A DNA stretch of 64,000 nt from an uncultured Nitrosospira sp. (lineage in GTDB: Bacteria; Nitrospirota; Nitrospiria; Nitrospirales; Nitrospiraceae). A program made the translations under genes and the position numbers. The DNA lies in assembly GCA_900696515.1 (NCBI GenBank), contig CAADGK010000093.1, positions 87,670 to 151,669 of the forward strand. Direction: 5' to 3'. Positions 1-9,535 of the stretch are shown piece after piece. The notes beneath the pieces were generated by a model that was given only the letters and a program-made list of their open reading frames with translations, had not been told where the DNA came from and made no database searches. Each line of letters opens with the position of its first letter. Position 1 is the stretch's first letter.

Positions 1-959
1 GTCGCGTCGGGTAACAGACTCCAATCCGGTTTGCGTACCGGCGCCGAGACTAGAATGGCCAGTGCCACGGCCACGCCGATGAATGGAAAGCTGTCGGCGA
101 TCTCGGGGTGGACCAAATTGATATACACGTTGGTGGAAATCGCCGTCACCAAGATGAATGCCACAATCCCGACGCGGGCCCAGTCCACATGCGCGCCGCC
201 CGGCTCATAGGCCCTCAAGGGCGAATACTTGTTCTGTTGCAATGCGGCCGGGATACCGAACAGGACCAGTGCAACCACTGCGGCGACATAGGCGTGGAAA
301 ACTTGGGCCGGGCTCACGCCGTCGATCCACATCATCGTGGTCGTGGTGTCGCCCACCACGCTGCCCGAACCACCAGCATTGGAGGCGGCAACGATCGCGG
401 CGAGGTACCCGATGTGGACTTTGCCGCGAAAGACGGTGTGCGCCATGGTACCCCCGATCAATGCCGCGGCGATGTTGTCGAGAAACGATGACAGCACAAA
501 CACGGTTGCAAGCAGCGCGAAGGCCCCCTTCGCCTGTCCGGGCAGGTACTTCGGCAGCACGGCCGGAACATGACTCTCCTCGAAATGTTTGGACAGCAAG
601 GCAAAGCCCAGCAACAGGCACAGCAGATTGGAAAGAATCACCCACTCATGGGCGAAGTGGCCAAGCAGGCCTGGTATGCCATCGCCGGTCTTGAACCCGG
701 TGAATATCAATTTGTACAACGCAATCGTGCCGAGTCCCGTGAGCGCTACCTGCAGTGTGTGGTGGTGGAACAGCGCGACACCCAGCAGCGTGAGGGCGAA
801 CAGGATGAAGTCGAACGGGATGCCGAACACGGTGGGTGGGTCGGTTGCTGCGACAGCCAACGACGGGACTAACCATAACGCGAACGAGGCTCCGGCGAGG
901 ACCAGCCGAGGGCCGATGGCCGCGCACGACGATGGGATCTTCTGCTCTTCAAAACGCAT
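1..959 (-). CDS. Na+/H+ antiporter, NhaD/citrate-transporter (ArsB/NhaD) superfamily, partial
   Basis: The reading frame starts at ATG 959-957 and runs off the left edge, so about 319 N-terminal residues are visible. A hydrophobic N-terminal segment is followed by several membrane helices. Two conserved stretches, FLDNIAAALIGG and NAGGSGSVVGDTTTTMMW, look like the paired re-entrant hairpins of the NhaD/ArsB/CitT ion-transporter superfamily. The expected role is cation/proton exchange across the inner membrane. A Shine-Dalgarno sequence (AGAGGAG) sits 4-5 bases upstream of the start. The closeness of the Nqr sodium pump, read in the same direction, suggests it returns or balances Na+. A carboxylate or anion transporter of the same superfamily cannot be excluded because the C-terminal half is missing. 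Confidence 0.75.
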   Translation of the reverse strand, partial: MRFEEQKIPSSCAAIGPRLVLAGASFALWLVPSLAVAATDPPTVFGIPFDFILFALTLLGVALFHHHTLQVALTGLGTIALYKLIFTGFKTGDGIPGLLGHFAHEWVILSNLLCLLLGFALLSKHFEESHVPAVLPKYLPGQAKGAFALLATVFVLSSFLDNIAAALIGGTMAHTVFRGKVHIGYLAAIVAASNAGGSGSVVGDTTTTMMWIDGVSPAQVFHAYVAAVVALVLFGIPAALQQNKYSPLRAYEPGGAHVDWARVGIVAFILVTAISTNVYINLVHPEIADSFPFIGVAVALAILVSAPVRKPDWSLLPDA

Positions 960-1137
960 GACGCTCCTCTGCATCACGGTCGTCGCGCAAGCGCCCGATC
1001 CGGCGAATGTCGACGAGAAGTGTGTTGATCTTCTTTACGGTGGATCGGGGATGGCCGAACGAGAATCGACCCTGTCCTGCCGAATTGTAAATCCAGAGGC
1101 CGTGGTTCGAAGTGACAACCGGACGATCCAGATACAC
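949..1137 (-). CDS. possible small protein upstream of the antiporter
   Basis: A 62-codon frame starts at GTG 1137 and ends 11 bases inside the antiporter start, an arrangement compatible with translational coupling. It contains the motif FSFGHPRSTVKKIN. I recognise no family. No convincing ribosome binding site precedes the GTG and the frame opens only a few codons earlier. It may be real or chance. The rest of the 960-1336 gap shows nothing I can support. Confidence 0.25.
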   Translation of the reverse strand: MYLDRPVVTSNHGLWIYNSAGQGRFSFGHPRSTVKKINTLLVDIRRIGRLRDDRDAEERHAF

Positions 1138-1336
1138 CGGAAATCCAAACGAACCCAGAAGCTACACAGGCAGGTAAGTGAAAATCAAGGTAAACTTTCC
1201 GCGCAGCACGCGTCGGCGACATCTCAGCGAAACGTCTGGCCTTCGTTTTACCTAAGAGGTGAGGCGGAGCATGATCGGTACCGGGTCTTCCATGCAATGG
1301 GGACGAGCGGCTTGAAATGTTGCGTCGCAACCCGAG

Positions 1337-1768
1337 TCATTTGACCAGCGTGACGGGGATCTGGGTCAGGTGGACAACCTTGGTGGTGACCGAGCCCATC
1401 ACAAGCCCAGCAATACGCCCGAGTCCACGCGATCCCATAATAATTTCGTCGGCCCCAACCGCCTTGGCACACTCCACAATCTTTTCGGCGGCATCGCCTT
1501 CAGCCGTACTGCTTGTGAACGTCACGCCCGACGAGCGCAAGACTTGCTCCGCCGGTTCGAGAATCTCACGATTGTACTGCGCCGCCATGTCAGCGGCTTT
1601 CTTGTCGCCCATGTAGACCTGGATTTCGCCGTATACGCGTAACGGGGAATGTACCGTCACGAGATACACGCGCCCTTGTGGTTGTACACGTGCTCGCTCA
1701 ACGGCAAGATGCAGTGCACGCATCGCGCTCTCCGAGCCGTCGATCGGAACCAAGATTGTGTTAGACAT
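1337..1768 (-). CDS. universal stress protein (UspA family)
   Basis: A 143-residue single-domain UspA-fold protein. It opens with the usual ILVPIDGSESA strand carrying the conserved Asp. Near the C-terminus it has GSRGLGRIAGLVMGSVT, which fits the G-2x-G-9x-G(S/T) nucleotide-binding motif, so it belongs to the ATP-binding subgroup. It is cytoplasmic and its role is probably stress or energy-state sensing. It lies between the antiporter and the Nqr cluster on the same strand, 228 bases after nqrM, so it may be read from the same region but is not tightly linked. A second USP lies at 17362-17763. Confidence 0.9.
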   Translation of the reverse strand: MSNTILVPIDGSESAMRALHLAVERARVQPQGRVYLVTVHSPLRVYGEIQVYMGDKKAADMAAQYNREILEPAEQVLRSSGVTFTSSTAEGDAAEKIVECAKAVGADEIIMGSRGLGRIAGLVMGSVTTKVVHLTQIPVTLVK

Positions 1769-1996
1769 AACAGCCTCTTTTACGCCAGTGGCGACAAGTC
1801 AACAAAGATCAATACATCTTCTATCTCAGGGATTCAAGTAGCCAGTGCCCAAATTCACGCGACGGCGTGGTTGTCCAGGTTCATGGCCCAGGCGGCGCAC
1901 CGTGCGACCGTGCACCAGCTCAAACTCTTGCGCGTCCATGTTCATACAGAAAAGAATGAGGTCGGAAGAACAAACCGGTTGCGGGCACAGGTGTTC

Positions 1997-2197
1997 TTAC
2001 AGCGGTTCTTTCCTCGAAGACTGCAGACGGGCAAGCCGTTCCGGGCAGGGCTTGTCGCAACCGGCATCGCACTCCAGCCCAAGTCGGTCAAGGCCGCCGC
2101 AACTGCCGCCGATCGGACGTCGACCGACCAGGACACCCACTGCCATCGCCAGGATCGCGATCACCATGACAAGAAAAGTCACCAGGAATATCGTCAT
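1997..2197 (-). CDS. nqrM: Na+-NQR maturation protein NqrM
   Basis: A 66-residue protein with one N-terminal membrane helix (about residues 3-24) followed by a cysteine cluster: GSCGG, then C-x3-C-x3-C within ECDAGCDKPC. This is the DUF539/NqrM pattern. NqrM is needed for assembly of the Nqr complex and is thought to deliver iron to the intramembrane Fe site formed by NqrD and NqrE cysteines. Its start overlaps the end of apbE by 4 bases (ATGA), so the two are co-translated. It is the last gene of the nqr cluster. Length and position match the family. Confidence 0.9.
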   Translation of the reverse strand: MTIFLVTFLVMVIAILAMAVGVLVGRRPIGGSCGGLDRLGLECDAGCDKPCPERLARLQSSRKEPL

Positions 2198-3252
2198 GAC
2201 AACTCCTCCTGTTTGCGGTACCGCTGGAAGGCGCAGCAGACGCGCTCCTCAAATTGTCCATCCCGTTCGATGACGAAAAGGACGGGAAGACTGAGCCGTT
2301 CAGCGACGGCCATGCCGCGCTCAGGTCCCAACACCTGAAAGGCGGTCGCCCAGGCATCGGCTCGCATACTGGTGTCGGCCAGCACCGTCACCGACACCAG
2401 ATGATTGTCGACCGGCCAGCCGGTGGTCGGGTCGATGGTATGGGAATAGCGTCGCCCGGCGATTTCAAAAAAATTCCGATAATTGCCCGAGGTGGCGAGG
2501 GCGATGTCGCTGAGCGCCAGCATCGTGTGCACCGAGCGTTCGCCTGACAGCGGTTTCTCAATTGCGATTCGCCAGGGTGTCTCGTGCTCCTTGAGCCCGC
2601 GGACTCGGATTTCTCCGCCGATCTCGACCATGTAATGGTCAATGCCGCGTGCGGTCATGAGTTCGGCGACCCGGTCTACCCCGTAGCCCTTGGCGATTCC
2701 GGACAGATCCACGAAGACATCAGGGCGGTGTTTGCGTATCGCCGGTTGAGTCTCACTGAGTGTAATTTTATCAAGTCCGCTACGCGCGCGGGCGGCGGCG
2801 ATGTCGCTTTCGAGTGGGACGCGGTCCGGATGAACCTCAGGGCCAAAGCCCCAGAGATTGACCAGGGGACCGACTGTGATGTCAAACGCCCCTTCACTCT
2901 GGATGCCGATCTCGAGTGCGGCTTTGAGTACCGTACGGAGTGAAGCGGATGCGGGTACCCAGTCGGTGGTACGCAGACGGTTGAAACGGGAGAGTTCTGA
3001 TTCCTGGTCATAGGTGGACATGGTGTGATTAATCTCGGCCAGCAACGCGTCCACGTCGCTCTGCATGGCCTTGAGGGAGGGCGTATCCCGGGTGGGACGG
3101 TATTTCACGTTATAGGTGGTCCCCATGGTGCGACCACTCATGTGCAGCTCTGGGACAGGCGGATCAGGACGCAGCAGGCTGAAGCCGGTACCGGCAGCCA
3201 GCAGTACGATCAAGGCAACCAGTGCGCGGGGTCGCAGAATGGAAGGGCGCAT
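2194..3252 (-). CDS. apbE: FAD:protein FMN transferase (ApbE family)
   Basis: A 352-residue exported protein with an N-terminal signal or anchor helix (about residues 10-26). It has the ApbE features: MGTTYNVKY after the signal, VDLSGIAKGYGVD mid-protein, EIGGEIRVRG, and an ATSGNYRNFFEIAGRRYSHTIDP region with Mg2+/substrate residues. ApbE attaches FMN covalently to threonine in the S/T-G-A-T motif of NqrB and NqrC, both encoded in this cluster. It lies 6 bases after nqrF and overlaps nqrM. Length is usual for the family. Confidence 0.93.
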   Translation of the reverse strand: MRPSILRPRALVALIVLLAAGTGFSLLRPDPPVPELHMSGRTMGTTYNVKYRPTRDTPSLKAMQSDVDALLAEINHTMSTYDQESELSRFNRLRTTDWVPASASLRTVLKAALEIGIQSEGAFDITVGPLVNLWGFGPEVHPDRVPLESDIAAARARSGLDKITLSETQPAIRKHRPDVFVDLSGIAKGYGVDRVAELMTARGIDHYMVEIGGEIRVRGLKEHETPWRIAIEKPLSGERSVHTMLALSDIALATSGNYRNFFEIAGRRYSHTIDPTTGWPVDNHLVSVTVLADTSMRADAWATAFQVLGPERGMAVAERLSLPVLFVIERDGQFEERVCCAFQRYRKQEELS

Positions 3253-3258
3253 GGACGC

Positions 3259-4479
3259 TCATCCTCCGAAGTCATCGAGCATGATGTTTTCCCGCTCGAC
3301 TCCCAAATCCAACAGCATCTTGATCACGGCGGCGTTCATCATCGGCGGGCCGCAGAGGTAGTACTCGCAGTCCTCGGGCGCCGGATGGGTCTTCAGATAC
3401 TCATTATAGAGCACGTTGTGGATAAAGCCGGTATAGCCGCTCCATGCGTCTTCCGGGAGCGCGTCGGACAGGGCGACATGCCATGTGAAGTTGTCGTGCG
3501 CGGCGGCCAGTTTGTTGAAATCGTCGACATAGAACATCTCGCGCTTCGACCGAGCCCCGTACCAGAAGGTCATCTTGCGTGTGGTCTTGAGGCGACCCAG
3601 CTGATCGAAAATGTGCGAACGCATGGGCGCCATCCCGGCGCCACCGCCGATGAACACCATCTCGTTGTCGGTATCACGCGCAAAGAACTCGCCGAACGGC
3701 CCGGAGATGGTGACCTTGTCCCCCGGTTTCAGTCCGAACAGGTAAGATGACATTTTGCCAGGGGGCAGGTTTTGTGTGCGAGGAGGGGGCGTGGCAATGC
3801 GAATATTGAGCATAATGATGCCGCGCTCTTCCGGGTAATTGGCCATGGAGTAGGCACGCTCAAGGGGCTCATCGACCTTGGACACAAGATCCCAAAGTTT
3901 CAGCCGGTCCCAATCGCTGCGAAACCGCTCTTCGATGTCAAAATCCTTGAACGAATGCTCATACGGAGGGCAGAAAATCTGAATGTATCCTCCGGCACGG
4001 AAATCGACATACTCATCCTCGGGAAGCTCCAGGACCAGTTCTTTGATGAAGGTGGCCACATTATGGTTGGAGCGGACGGTACATTCCCATTTCTTGACTC
4101 CGAACACCTCATCCGGAACCGCGATCTTCATGTTCTGCTTGACCGCCACCTGACAGGAGAGACGGTAGCCCTCGCGTGCTTCACGCTTGTTGATGTGTGA
4201 GGTTTCGGTCGGCAGAATGACCCCGCCCCCTTCGAACACTTTGACCCGGCACACGCCGCAGGTCCCGCCGCCCCCGCAGGCCGAACTAATGAAAATCTTG
4301 GCGTCGCCGAGGGCACCGAGCAGCTTCCCTCCGATCGGCGTCTCGATCGATTTCTTGTCGTTGATCGTGATCGTGACGTTGCCGCTGGCCACGAGTTTCG
4401 AGCGCGCACTCAGAATGAAGACGGCGAGCAGGAGGACGAATCCGGTGAAGACACCGACTCCTAGTAGGATCTCGATCAT
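3259..4479 (-). CDS. nqrF: Na+-NQR subunit F, NADH dehydrogenase with [2Fe-2S] and FAD
   Basis: A 406-residue protein with an N-terminal membrane helix (about residues 5-24), then a plant-type ferredoxin domain with cysteines in [16 protein letters not shown] (C-x5-C-x2-C) and a later Cys. A ferredoxin-reductase domain follows, with the FAD motif RAYSMANYP and an NADH-binding segment ([19 protein letters not shown]). It ends in DDFGG, as NqrF proteins usually do. It oxidises NADH in the cytoplasm and passes electrons to the Nqr flavins. It lies 22 bases after nqrE. Confidence 0.96.
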   Translation of the reverse strand: MIEILLGVGVFTGFVLLLAVFILSARSKLVASGNVTITINDKKSIETPIGGKLLGALGDAKIFISSACGGGGTCGVCRVKVFEGGGVILPTETSHINKREAREGYRLSCQVAVKQNMKIAVPDEVFGVKKWECTVRSNHNVATFIKELVLELPEDEYVDFRAGGYIQIFCPPYEHSFKDFDIEERFRSDWDRLKLWDLVSKVDEPLERAYSMANYPEERGIIMLNIRIATPPPRTQNLPPGKMSSYLFGLKPGDKVTISGPFGEFFARDTDNEMVFIGGGAGMAPMRSHIFDQLGRLKTTRKMTFWYGARSKREMFYVDDFNKLAAAHDNFTWHVALSDALPEDAWSGYTGFIHNVLYNEYLKTHPAPEDCEYYLCGPPMMNAAVIKMLLDLGVERENIMLDDFGG

Positions 4480-4501
4480 ATGCAGTCTCTTATTCTCAGC
4501 C

Positions 4502-5107
4502 TCAGAGTTGAATCCCGGAAAACGCCATAAACCCCAAGGCCATCAATCCCGCAGTGATAAATGTGACGCCCAGTCCCTGCAACCCTTCGGGGATATCGGA
4601 ATACTTGAGCTTTTCCCGCACGCCTGCCATCGCGACGATCGCGAGCGCCCACCCGACACCTGAGGCCACCCCATAGGTGACGCTCTCACTGAAGTTATAG
4701 TCCCGTTCGACCATAAACAGACAGCCTCCGAGAATGGCGCAGTTGACGGTAATGAGCGGCAAGAAGATTCCCAGCGAGTTGTACAACGACGGAACATATC
4801 GATCGAGAAACATTTCCAGGACCTGGACGACCGCCGCAATGACGCTGATGTAGGTAATGAGCCCAAGGAAATCCAGACTGATCTCAGGGAGCCCTGCCCA
4901 TGCCAGCGCGCGATCCTTGATCAGAAATTGGTAGATCAGATTATTGATCGGGATGGTCAGGCTTTGGACAACGACCACCGCGATGCCGAGTCCGAGCGCC
5001 GTGCCGATTTTTTTCGAGACGGCAAGGAACGTGCACATGCCGAGAAAAAACGTCAGCGCAAGATTCTCCACGAAGACCGCTTTGATGAACAGATTGACGA
5101 GGTCCAT
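4502..5107 (-). CDS. nqrE: Na+-NQR subunit E
   Basis: A 201-residue integral membrane protein with about six helices, typical length for NqrE. It contains the conserved stretches [12 protein letters not shown] and VNCAILGG, each with a cysteine. With NqrD, these form the membrane-embedded Fe site of the complex. It starts with ATG overlapping the nqrD stop by one base (TAATG), so it is translationally coupled. Confidence 0.96.
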   Translation of the reverse strand: MDLVNLFIKAVFVENLALTFFLGMCTFLAVSKKIGTALGLGIAVVVVQSLTIPINNLIYQFLIKDRALAWAGLPEISLDFLGLITYISVIAAVVQVLEMFLDRYVPSLYNSLGIFLPLITVNCAILGGCLFMVERDYNFSESVTYGVASGVGWALAIVAMAGVREKLKYSDIPEGLQGLGVTFITAGLMALGFMAFSGIQL

Positions 5108-5772
5108 TATGAAGCCACCTCCGGTCGAGGCGCGTGATAGATCTTGTATTCAGGTTGCTCCACTTGCGCCGGTTTCCAGGAACGCACCACCCAAATGATC
5201 ATGCCGATCAGAAAGAACGCACTTGGAGGCAGGAGCAACAGGCCGTTCGGCACATACCATCCGCCATCCCGATCAAGAGGGAGGATCGGATACCCGAACA
5301 GGGAACCAGAGCCAAAGAGCTCGCGTATGACTCCGACGACCATCAAGAGGGCGCTATAGCCGAGACCATTGCCAAGCCCATCGAGGAAGCTGGGAAACGG
5401 GGGATGTTTCATGGCATAGGCTTCCGCGCGTCCCATGACGATACAATTGGTGATAATCAACCCGACGAAGACCGACAGGTCCTTGCTGATGCTGAACGCA
5501 TAGGCTTTGATGAACTGATCGGTGACGATGACCAGTGACGAAATAATGGTCATTTGGACGATGATGCGGATGCTGCTCGGGGTATGATTGCGGACCAGGC
5601 TGATGGCGGCGTTGGAGAAGGCGGTGACGACGGTCAGCGCGATGCACATCGTGATGGTCGTCGAGAGTTTCGATGTCACGGCCAGGGCCGAGCAAATCCC
5701 GAGGACCTGGAGGATGACCGGGTTATTATCGACGATCGGTTCGAAAATGATCTTTTTGTGTTGGTACGACAT
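5107..5772 (-). CDS. nqrD: Na+-NQR subunit D
   Basis: A 221-residue membrane protein homologous to NqrE. It has the conserved cysteine segments [10 protein letters not shown] and [12 protein letters not shown], which with NqrE ligate the intramembrane iron. There are about six helices and a short basic cytoplasmic tail. It sits between nqrC (5-base gap) and nqrE (1-base overlap). Confidence 0.96.
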   Translation of the reverse strand: MSYQHKKIIFEPIVDNNPVILQVLGICSALAVTSKLSTTITMCIALTVVTAFSNAAISLVRNHTPSSIRIIVQMTIISSLVIVTDQFIKAYAFSISKDLSVFVGLIITNCIVMGRAEAYAMKHPPFPSFLDGLGNGLGYSALLMVVGVIRELFGSGSLFGYPILPLDRDGGWYVPNGLLLLPPSAFFLIGMIIWVVRSWKPAQVEQPEYKIYHAPRPEVAS

Positions 5773-5777
5773 GAGCG

Positions 5778-6587
5778 TTAGCTCCTTTCCTGTCGCAAAC
5801 GGGACAGATACGGCCCGTACCCCTTGTCGCTCAGCCAGAACTTCAGCGTATTCTCCACCCCTCGCGAGGTGATGGTGGCGCCGGCGAGGGCGTCAACCTG
5901 ATGGTGACCTTCGGGAGAGGAACTGTCAACCGCGACCTTCGTCACCTCAATCTGAACCTTCCAGTTCTCGTCGAAGAGGACTTTACCCGTCCATTGGGCG
6001 CGCCACTTGGGATTGTCGATCTCTCCTCCGAGCCCCGGGGTTTCGGCATGCTGATAGAAGCGGAGGCCCTGCACCGTTCGCAGATCCTCTTCCAGGGCTA
6101 GAAATCCGTACATCGTGGACCAGAGCCCGTAGCCGTAGACCGGCAGGATCAGTTTCTTGAACTCACCATTGGGGCCGACAATTCGATAGACCGGCAGGTA
6201 ACGAGGTTCTCGCCTGATGCCCGCCACATCCTCTCGGCGGGTGAGTTCGGTGGAGATCTCGGGATCCTTTCCGGCCTTGACGATATTAAAGGTATCGGGA
6301 TCGATCCCCTTTACCTCGTCACCGGTCGCTAGTTCAATCATGTGGGCGTCAATCCGTTTGAGCGCTTGTTCTTCCGTCAGTCCCTCCTTGAGGAGGCCGG
6401 AGACCGCAATCACATTCCGGATGAGGTCGGCCTTTTGATTCGTTTCCTGAATCGGTCGAAGGAGCACCGCCGCACCGGCAACCACCACTGAGCAGACCAG
6501 ACAGAGGACCAGCGTCACCAGCAGCGTCCGGCGCGCACTCTCGACCGGCGCAGCGGATACGGCGGAATCTGATTCAGGCGCGGACAT
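5778..6587 (-). CDS. nqrC: Na+-NQR subunit C, covalent FMN protein
   Basis: A 269-residue protein with one N-terminal helix (about residues 20-42) and a large periplasmic FMN-binding domain. The flavinylation motif is seen in [17 protein letters not shown], where the Thr of SGAT/AGAT-T is the expected FMN attachment site. PGLGGEID is also conserved. It carries electrons between the Fe site and NqrB. The start lies inside the end of nqrB (14-base overlap). Confidence 0.95.
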   Translation of the reverse strand: MSAPESDSAVSAAPVESARRTLLVTLVLCLVCSVVVAGAAVLLRPIQETNQKADLIRNVIAVSGLLKEGLTEEQALKRIDAHMIELATGDEVKGIDPDTFNIVKAGKDPEISTELTRREDVAGIRREPRYLPVYRIVGPNGEFKKLILPVYGYGLWSTMYGFLALEEDLRTVQGLRFYQHAETPGLGGEIDNPKWRAQWTGKVLFDENWKVQIEVTKVAVDSSSPEGHHQVDALAGATITSRGVENTLKFWLSDKGYGPYLSRLRQERS

Positions 6588-7788
6588 GGCGGCGGAGCCT
6601 CCGTTGGATGTTCAGCTGGACGACTGCATAATCGATCAATGGCGCAAACACGTTGGCGAACAGAATCGTGAGCATCACGCCTTCCGGGAACGCCGGGTTT
6701 GCCACGCGGATCAGCACGCTCATGGCCCCGATCAGAAGGCCGAACACCCAGCGTCCGGCGCTCGTCATGGCGGCCGACACCGGATCGGTGGCCATGAAGA
6801 CCGCGCCAAAGGCGAATCCGCCCAGCACCAGGTGCCAGTACCAGGGCATTGCCACCATGGGATTGGTCTCGCTGCCGATCACATTGAATAAGAGCGAGGC
6901 CCCGATCATTCCTGCAAAGCACCCGACGATAATGCGCCAGGAACCGACCCCCGTATAGATCAGGAACGCCGCGCCGAGCAGACAGGCGAGGGTGGAGGTC
7001 TCCCCCATGGAGCCCGGCATCAGGCCGATAAAGGCATCCCACCAGGTCAGGCCTCCGCGGACGATCTCGTCGACGCCGCCGACTTTCCCAAGGCTAAGCG
7101 CGGTCGCACCGGAATAGCCATCGACGGCTACCCACACCCTGTCACCGGAAATTTCAGCAGGATAGGCGAAAAACAGAAAGGCCCGCGCGGTCAGGGCGGG
7201 GTTGAGAAAATTCTTGCCGGTGCCGCCGAAGATCTCTTTGCCGAGGACCACGCCGAAGCTGATTCCGATGGCGACCATCCAGAGCGGCATATCGGGTGGC
7301 AGCGTCAGCGTGAAGAGCATGGAGGTGACCAGAAAGCCCTCGTTGATCTCTTTCCGGCGGACCGTGGAAAAGACCACTTCCCATACACCGCCGACGAGTA
7401 AGGTCACCAGATAGATCGGCAGAAAATACAGGAAGCCATGGACCGTATTGGCCAGAATATTGCCGGGATCAAACCCAAGATTGAGAGCCGTCAGGAGATC
7501 GTACCGCCAGCCCGTCTTGGCCACCCCCATCTTGGCGAGGGCCAGATTGGCCTGATAGCCGGTGTTGAACCAGCTCCACAGGATGCAGGGAATCAGTGCC
7601 ACGACCACGTACATCATCAATCGTTTCAGATCGATGCCGTCCCGCACATGAGGCGCCTGGTGTGTGGTCTCGGGAGTTGAATACAGAAACGCATCGACCA
7701 TCTCGAAGATGGGATAGTACTGCTCATACCGGCCGCCCTTGGTAAACAGGGGTCTGAGACGATCGAGATAGCGTTTCATACCTGCCAT
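6574..7788 (-). CDS. nqrB: Na+-NQR subunit B, membrane FMN/riboflavin protein
   Basis: A 404-residue polytopic membrane protein, the main ion-translocating subunit. The covalent FMN motif is visible as [25 protein letters not shown] and the [15 protein letters not shown] segment are also typical. It is encoded directly after nqrA (1-base overlap) and overlaps nqrC. Length is usual for the family. Confidence 0.96.
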   Translation of the reverse strand: MAGMKRYLDRLRPLFTKGGRYEQYYPIFEMVDAFLYSTPETTHQAPHVRDGIDLKRLMMYVVVALIPCILWSWFNTGYQANLALAKMGVAKTGWRYDLLTALNLGFDPGNILANTVHGFLYFLPIYLVTLLVGGVWEVVFSTVRRKEINEGFLVTSMLFTLTLPPDMPLWMVAIGISFGVVLGKEIFGGTGKNFLNPALTARAFLFFAYPAEISGDRVWVAVDGYSGATALSLGKVGGVDEIVRGGLTWWDAFIGLMPGSMGETSTLACLLGAAFLIYTGVGSWRIIVGCFAGMIGASLLFNVIGSETNPMVAMPWYWHLVLGGFAFGAVFMATDPVSAAMTSAGRWVFGLLIGAMSVLIRVANPAFPEGVMLTILFANVFAPLIDYAVVQLNIQRRLRRHVRA

Positions 7789-9143
7789 CAGCCTTCTTTC
7801 TCAATCTGGCTCAGCACGTTCCGCAGCACCGGGCCATAGTCGTTCTTCCCGACGCACACGAAGGAGCAGAGGGCGAGGTCTTCCTCGTCCAATTCCATGC
7901 AGCCCAGTTGTTGTGCCATGTCGGTGTCGCCCACCATGAGGTAGCGCAGCAGCTGTGTCGGGAGGATGTCCAGGGGCATGATGTCTTCGAAGTTGCCGAA
8001 GGGCACCATGGCGCGATGACCTCCGTTGAGCCCGGTGGTCAGCCCAAACTCCTCCTTGCGGTGGCGGAAGAGACTCGACAGCATGACGTTGCTCTGGGAG
8101 AAGGTGTTCCGCCCTGGCGTAAACCAGCCCAGGAACGTACGTTCGACCCCTTCGTGAATCACGGATATCTGGAGATGATGGCGCCCGAGATAGGACGACC
8201 AGCCGGATGCGTGACGTCCCGACAAGATCGAGCCGGAGATGGCGCGGTTCTCATCGTCTTGGACCTCACCCTCGATCAATTCCTCGATGCAGGCGCCGAG
8301 CCTGGTCTTGAGCAGCCGCGGCTGTTTCACCTGAGGTCCGCCGAGCGCGATGATACGATCGGTCCATAACCGGCCGCTGGTAAACAGTTTGCCGATCGCG
8401 ATCACCTCTTGGTAGTTGAGGTGCCAGACCACCTTGTTGACGTCGACCGGTTCGAGAAAATGAATGTGCGTTCCAGGCAAACCGGCTGGATGAGGACCTT
8501 CGAAGCTCGCCTGGCGAATTTGGTCTAATCCCTGTGGCAACGGCAGCTCCGCGTGGGGTGTCTTGCACACCCAAACGGGCATGGTGCCAAGGCGCGAAAG
8601 TACTGTGAGGCCATGACGGAACGACTCGGCTTCTGCCGTAATAATTGGACCGGGATCGGCGGCCAGCGGGTTGCTGTCCATCGCTGTCACGAAGATGGCC
8701 GCCGGCCGGGTGGTCGGGTCGGCGATCTTGCTATAGGGACGCGCGCGTAAGGCCACCCAGAGACCCGATGCCAAAAGATTCTCTATCACCTGCGCCTCGG
8801 TCAAACTGGTCAGTCGGTCAACTGGGTAGGACGCAAATGTCTCCTCAGCTTCGGTGTCGTCGAGCCGGATGACGACTGATTGGAGCAGGCGTTGCGCGCC
8901 ACGATGGATTGCCCGCACCGTGCCGGCGCCCGGAGCCGTGATGCGGACACCGGGTAACTTCTTATGCTCGAACAGCGCCTGGCCAAGCTTCACCTTGTCC
9001 CCTTCGGCGACCAGCATGGTGGGTTTGAGATCGACATGATCCACGCCGAGCACGCCGACATGACGGACCGGTTTGGCGACATGGACCAGCTGCTCCGGCT
9101 TCCCGCTGATCGGCACATCCAGTCCTTTTTTGATTCTGATCAT
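7788..9143 (-). CDS. nqrA: Na+-NQR subunit A, quinone-side peripheral subunit
   Basis: A 451-residue product from the start at ATG 9143, which gives the family's characteristic N-terminus [18 protein letters not shown]. The frame is open to a start at 9248, but those 35 extra residues match nothing in NqrA. An adjacent ATG at 9146 is equally possible. The conserved PGAGTV lipoyl-like segment and GGPQV are present. NqrA is the cytoplasmic peripheral subunit linked to quinone reduction. It is the first gene of the eight-gene nqrABCDEF-apbE-nqrM cluster, which is probably one transcript. No strong ribosome binding site precedes either ATG. Confidence 0.95.
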   Translation of the reverse strand: MIRIKKGLDVPISGKPEQLVHVAKPVRHVGVLGVDHVDLKPTMLVAEGDKVKLGQALFEHKKLPGVRITAPGAGTVRAIHRGAQRLLQSVVIRLDDTEAEETFASYPVDRLTSLTEAQVIENLLASGLWVALRARPYSKIADPTTRPAAIFVTAMDSNPLAADPGPIITAEAESFRHGLTVLSRLGTMPVWVCKTPHAELPLPQGLDQIRQASFEGPHPAGLPGTHIHFLEPVDVNKVVWHLNYQEVIAIGKLFTSGRLWTDRIIALGGPQVKQPRLLKTRLGACIEELIEGEVQDDENRAISGSILSGRHASGWSSYLGRHHLQISVIHEGVERTFLGWFTPGRNTFSQSNVMLSSLFRHRKEEFGLTTGLNGGHRAMVPFGNFEDIMPLDILPTQLLRYLMVGDTDMAQQLGCMELDEEDLALCSFVCVGKNDYGPVLRNVLSQIEKEG

Positions 9144-9155
9144 CATGGCGGTTGC

Positions 9156-9185
9156 AATGACAGTCACACTGTCGTAACGGGTCAA
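9156..9185 (-). promoter_or_regulatory. candidate promoter of the nqr operon
   Basis: On the minus strand TTGACC is followed after 17 bases by TGTCAT, a plausible -35/-10 pair directly upstream of nqrA. If used, transcription would begin almost at the start codon, giving a nearly leaderless mRNA. That would fit the lack of a Shine-Dalgarno sequence. The evidence is weak and based on spacing and partial consensus only. Confidence 0.25.
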
Positions 9186-9362
9186 CCCACTATGGTTAGG
9201 AGGTACGATCCTGTGTACGCTGCTGGATGAGCCGGTCCTGTTCGTCAATCATCAGCACGGCCATAAAGGCTGGCAGTATACAGAGTCAAACCGCGCTAGT
9301 ACAACCGTTCGGACATCGTGCTGTCAAGCCTTCAATTGGGGTCGTCTGGATCGACGGTTTCG

Positions 9363-9440
9363 GGTTTGAGGTTTCATGTTTTAGGTTGTCCAGAAACTTG
9401 GAGCCTCAAACTTGGAACCTGGAACCTGGAACTTGAAACT
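9363..9440. repeat. imperfect palindromic short-repeat element
   Basis: The left arm begins GTTTGAGGTTTCATG. The right arm contains CCTCAAAC followed by three near-copies of TGGAACC/TGGAACT. The arms are partly complementary (GTTTGAGG with CCTCAAAC), so the element could fold into a hairpin. It lies between the divergent nqr and DUF72 genes. It resembles REP-like extragenic repeats, but its family is not known to me. Confidence 0.5.
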
Positions 9441-9535
9441 ATCCCAGGCAGTTGGGTGGCGAACCCTCGTGAACGATGAGGGCTAGGACGTCACATTGAT
9501 CCTCCGACCTCCCAGTACTACACTGGTTCTCGGAC

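Noticed and set aside
974..1330. 118-codon minus-strand frame upstream of the antiporter
   Set aside because: Its composition is that of a GC-rich shadow frame (Arg, Pro, Ser), with no ribosome binding site or domain.
1826..1945. 39-codon minus-strand frame between nqrM and the USP gene
   Set aside because: It has a start and stop but no ribosome binding site, and its Arg/Gly-rich product resembles nothing known to me.
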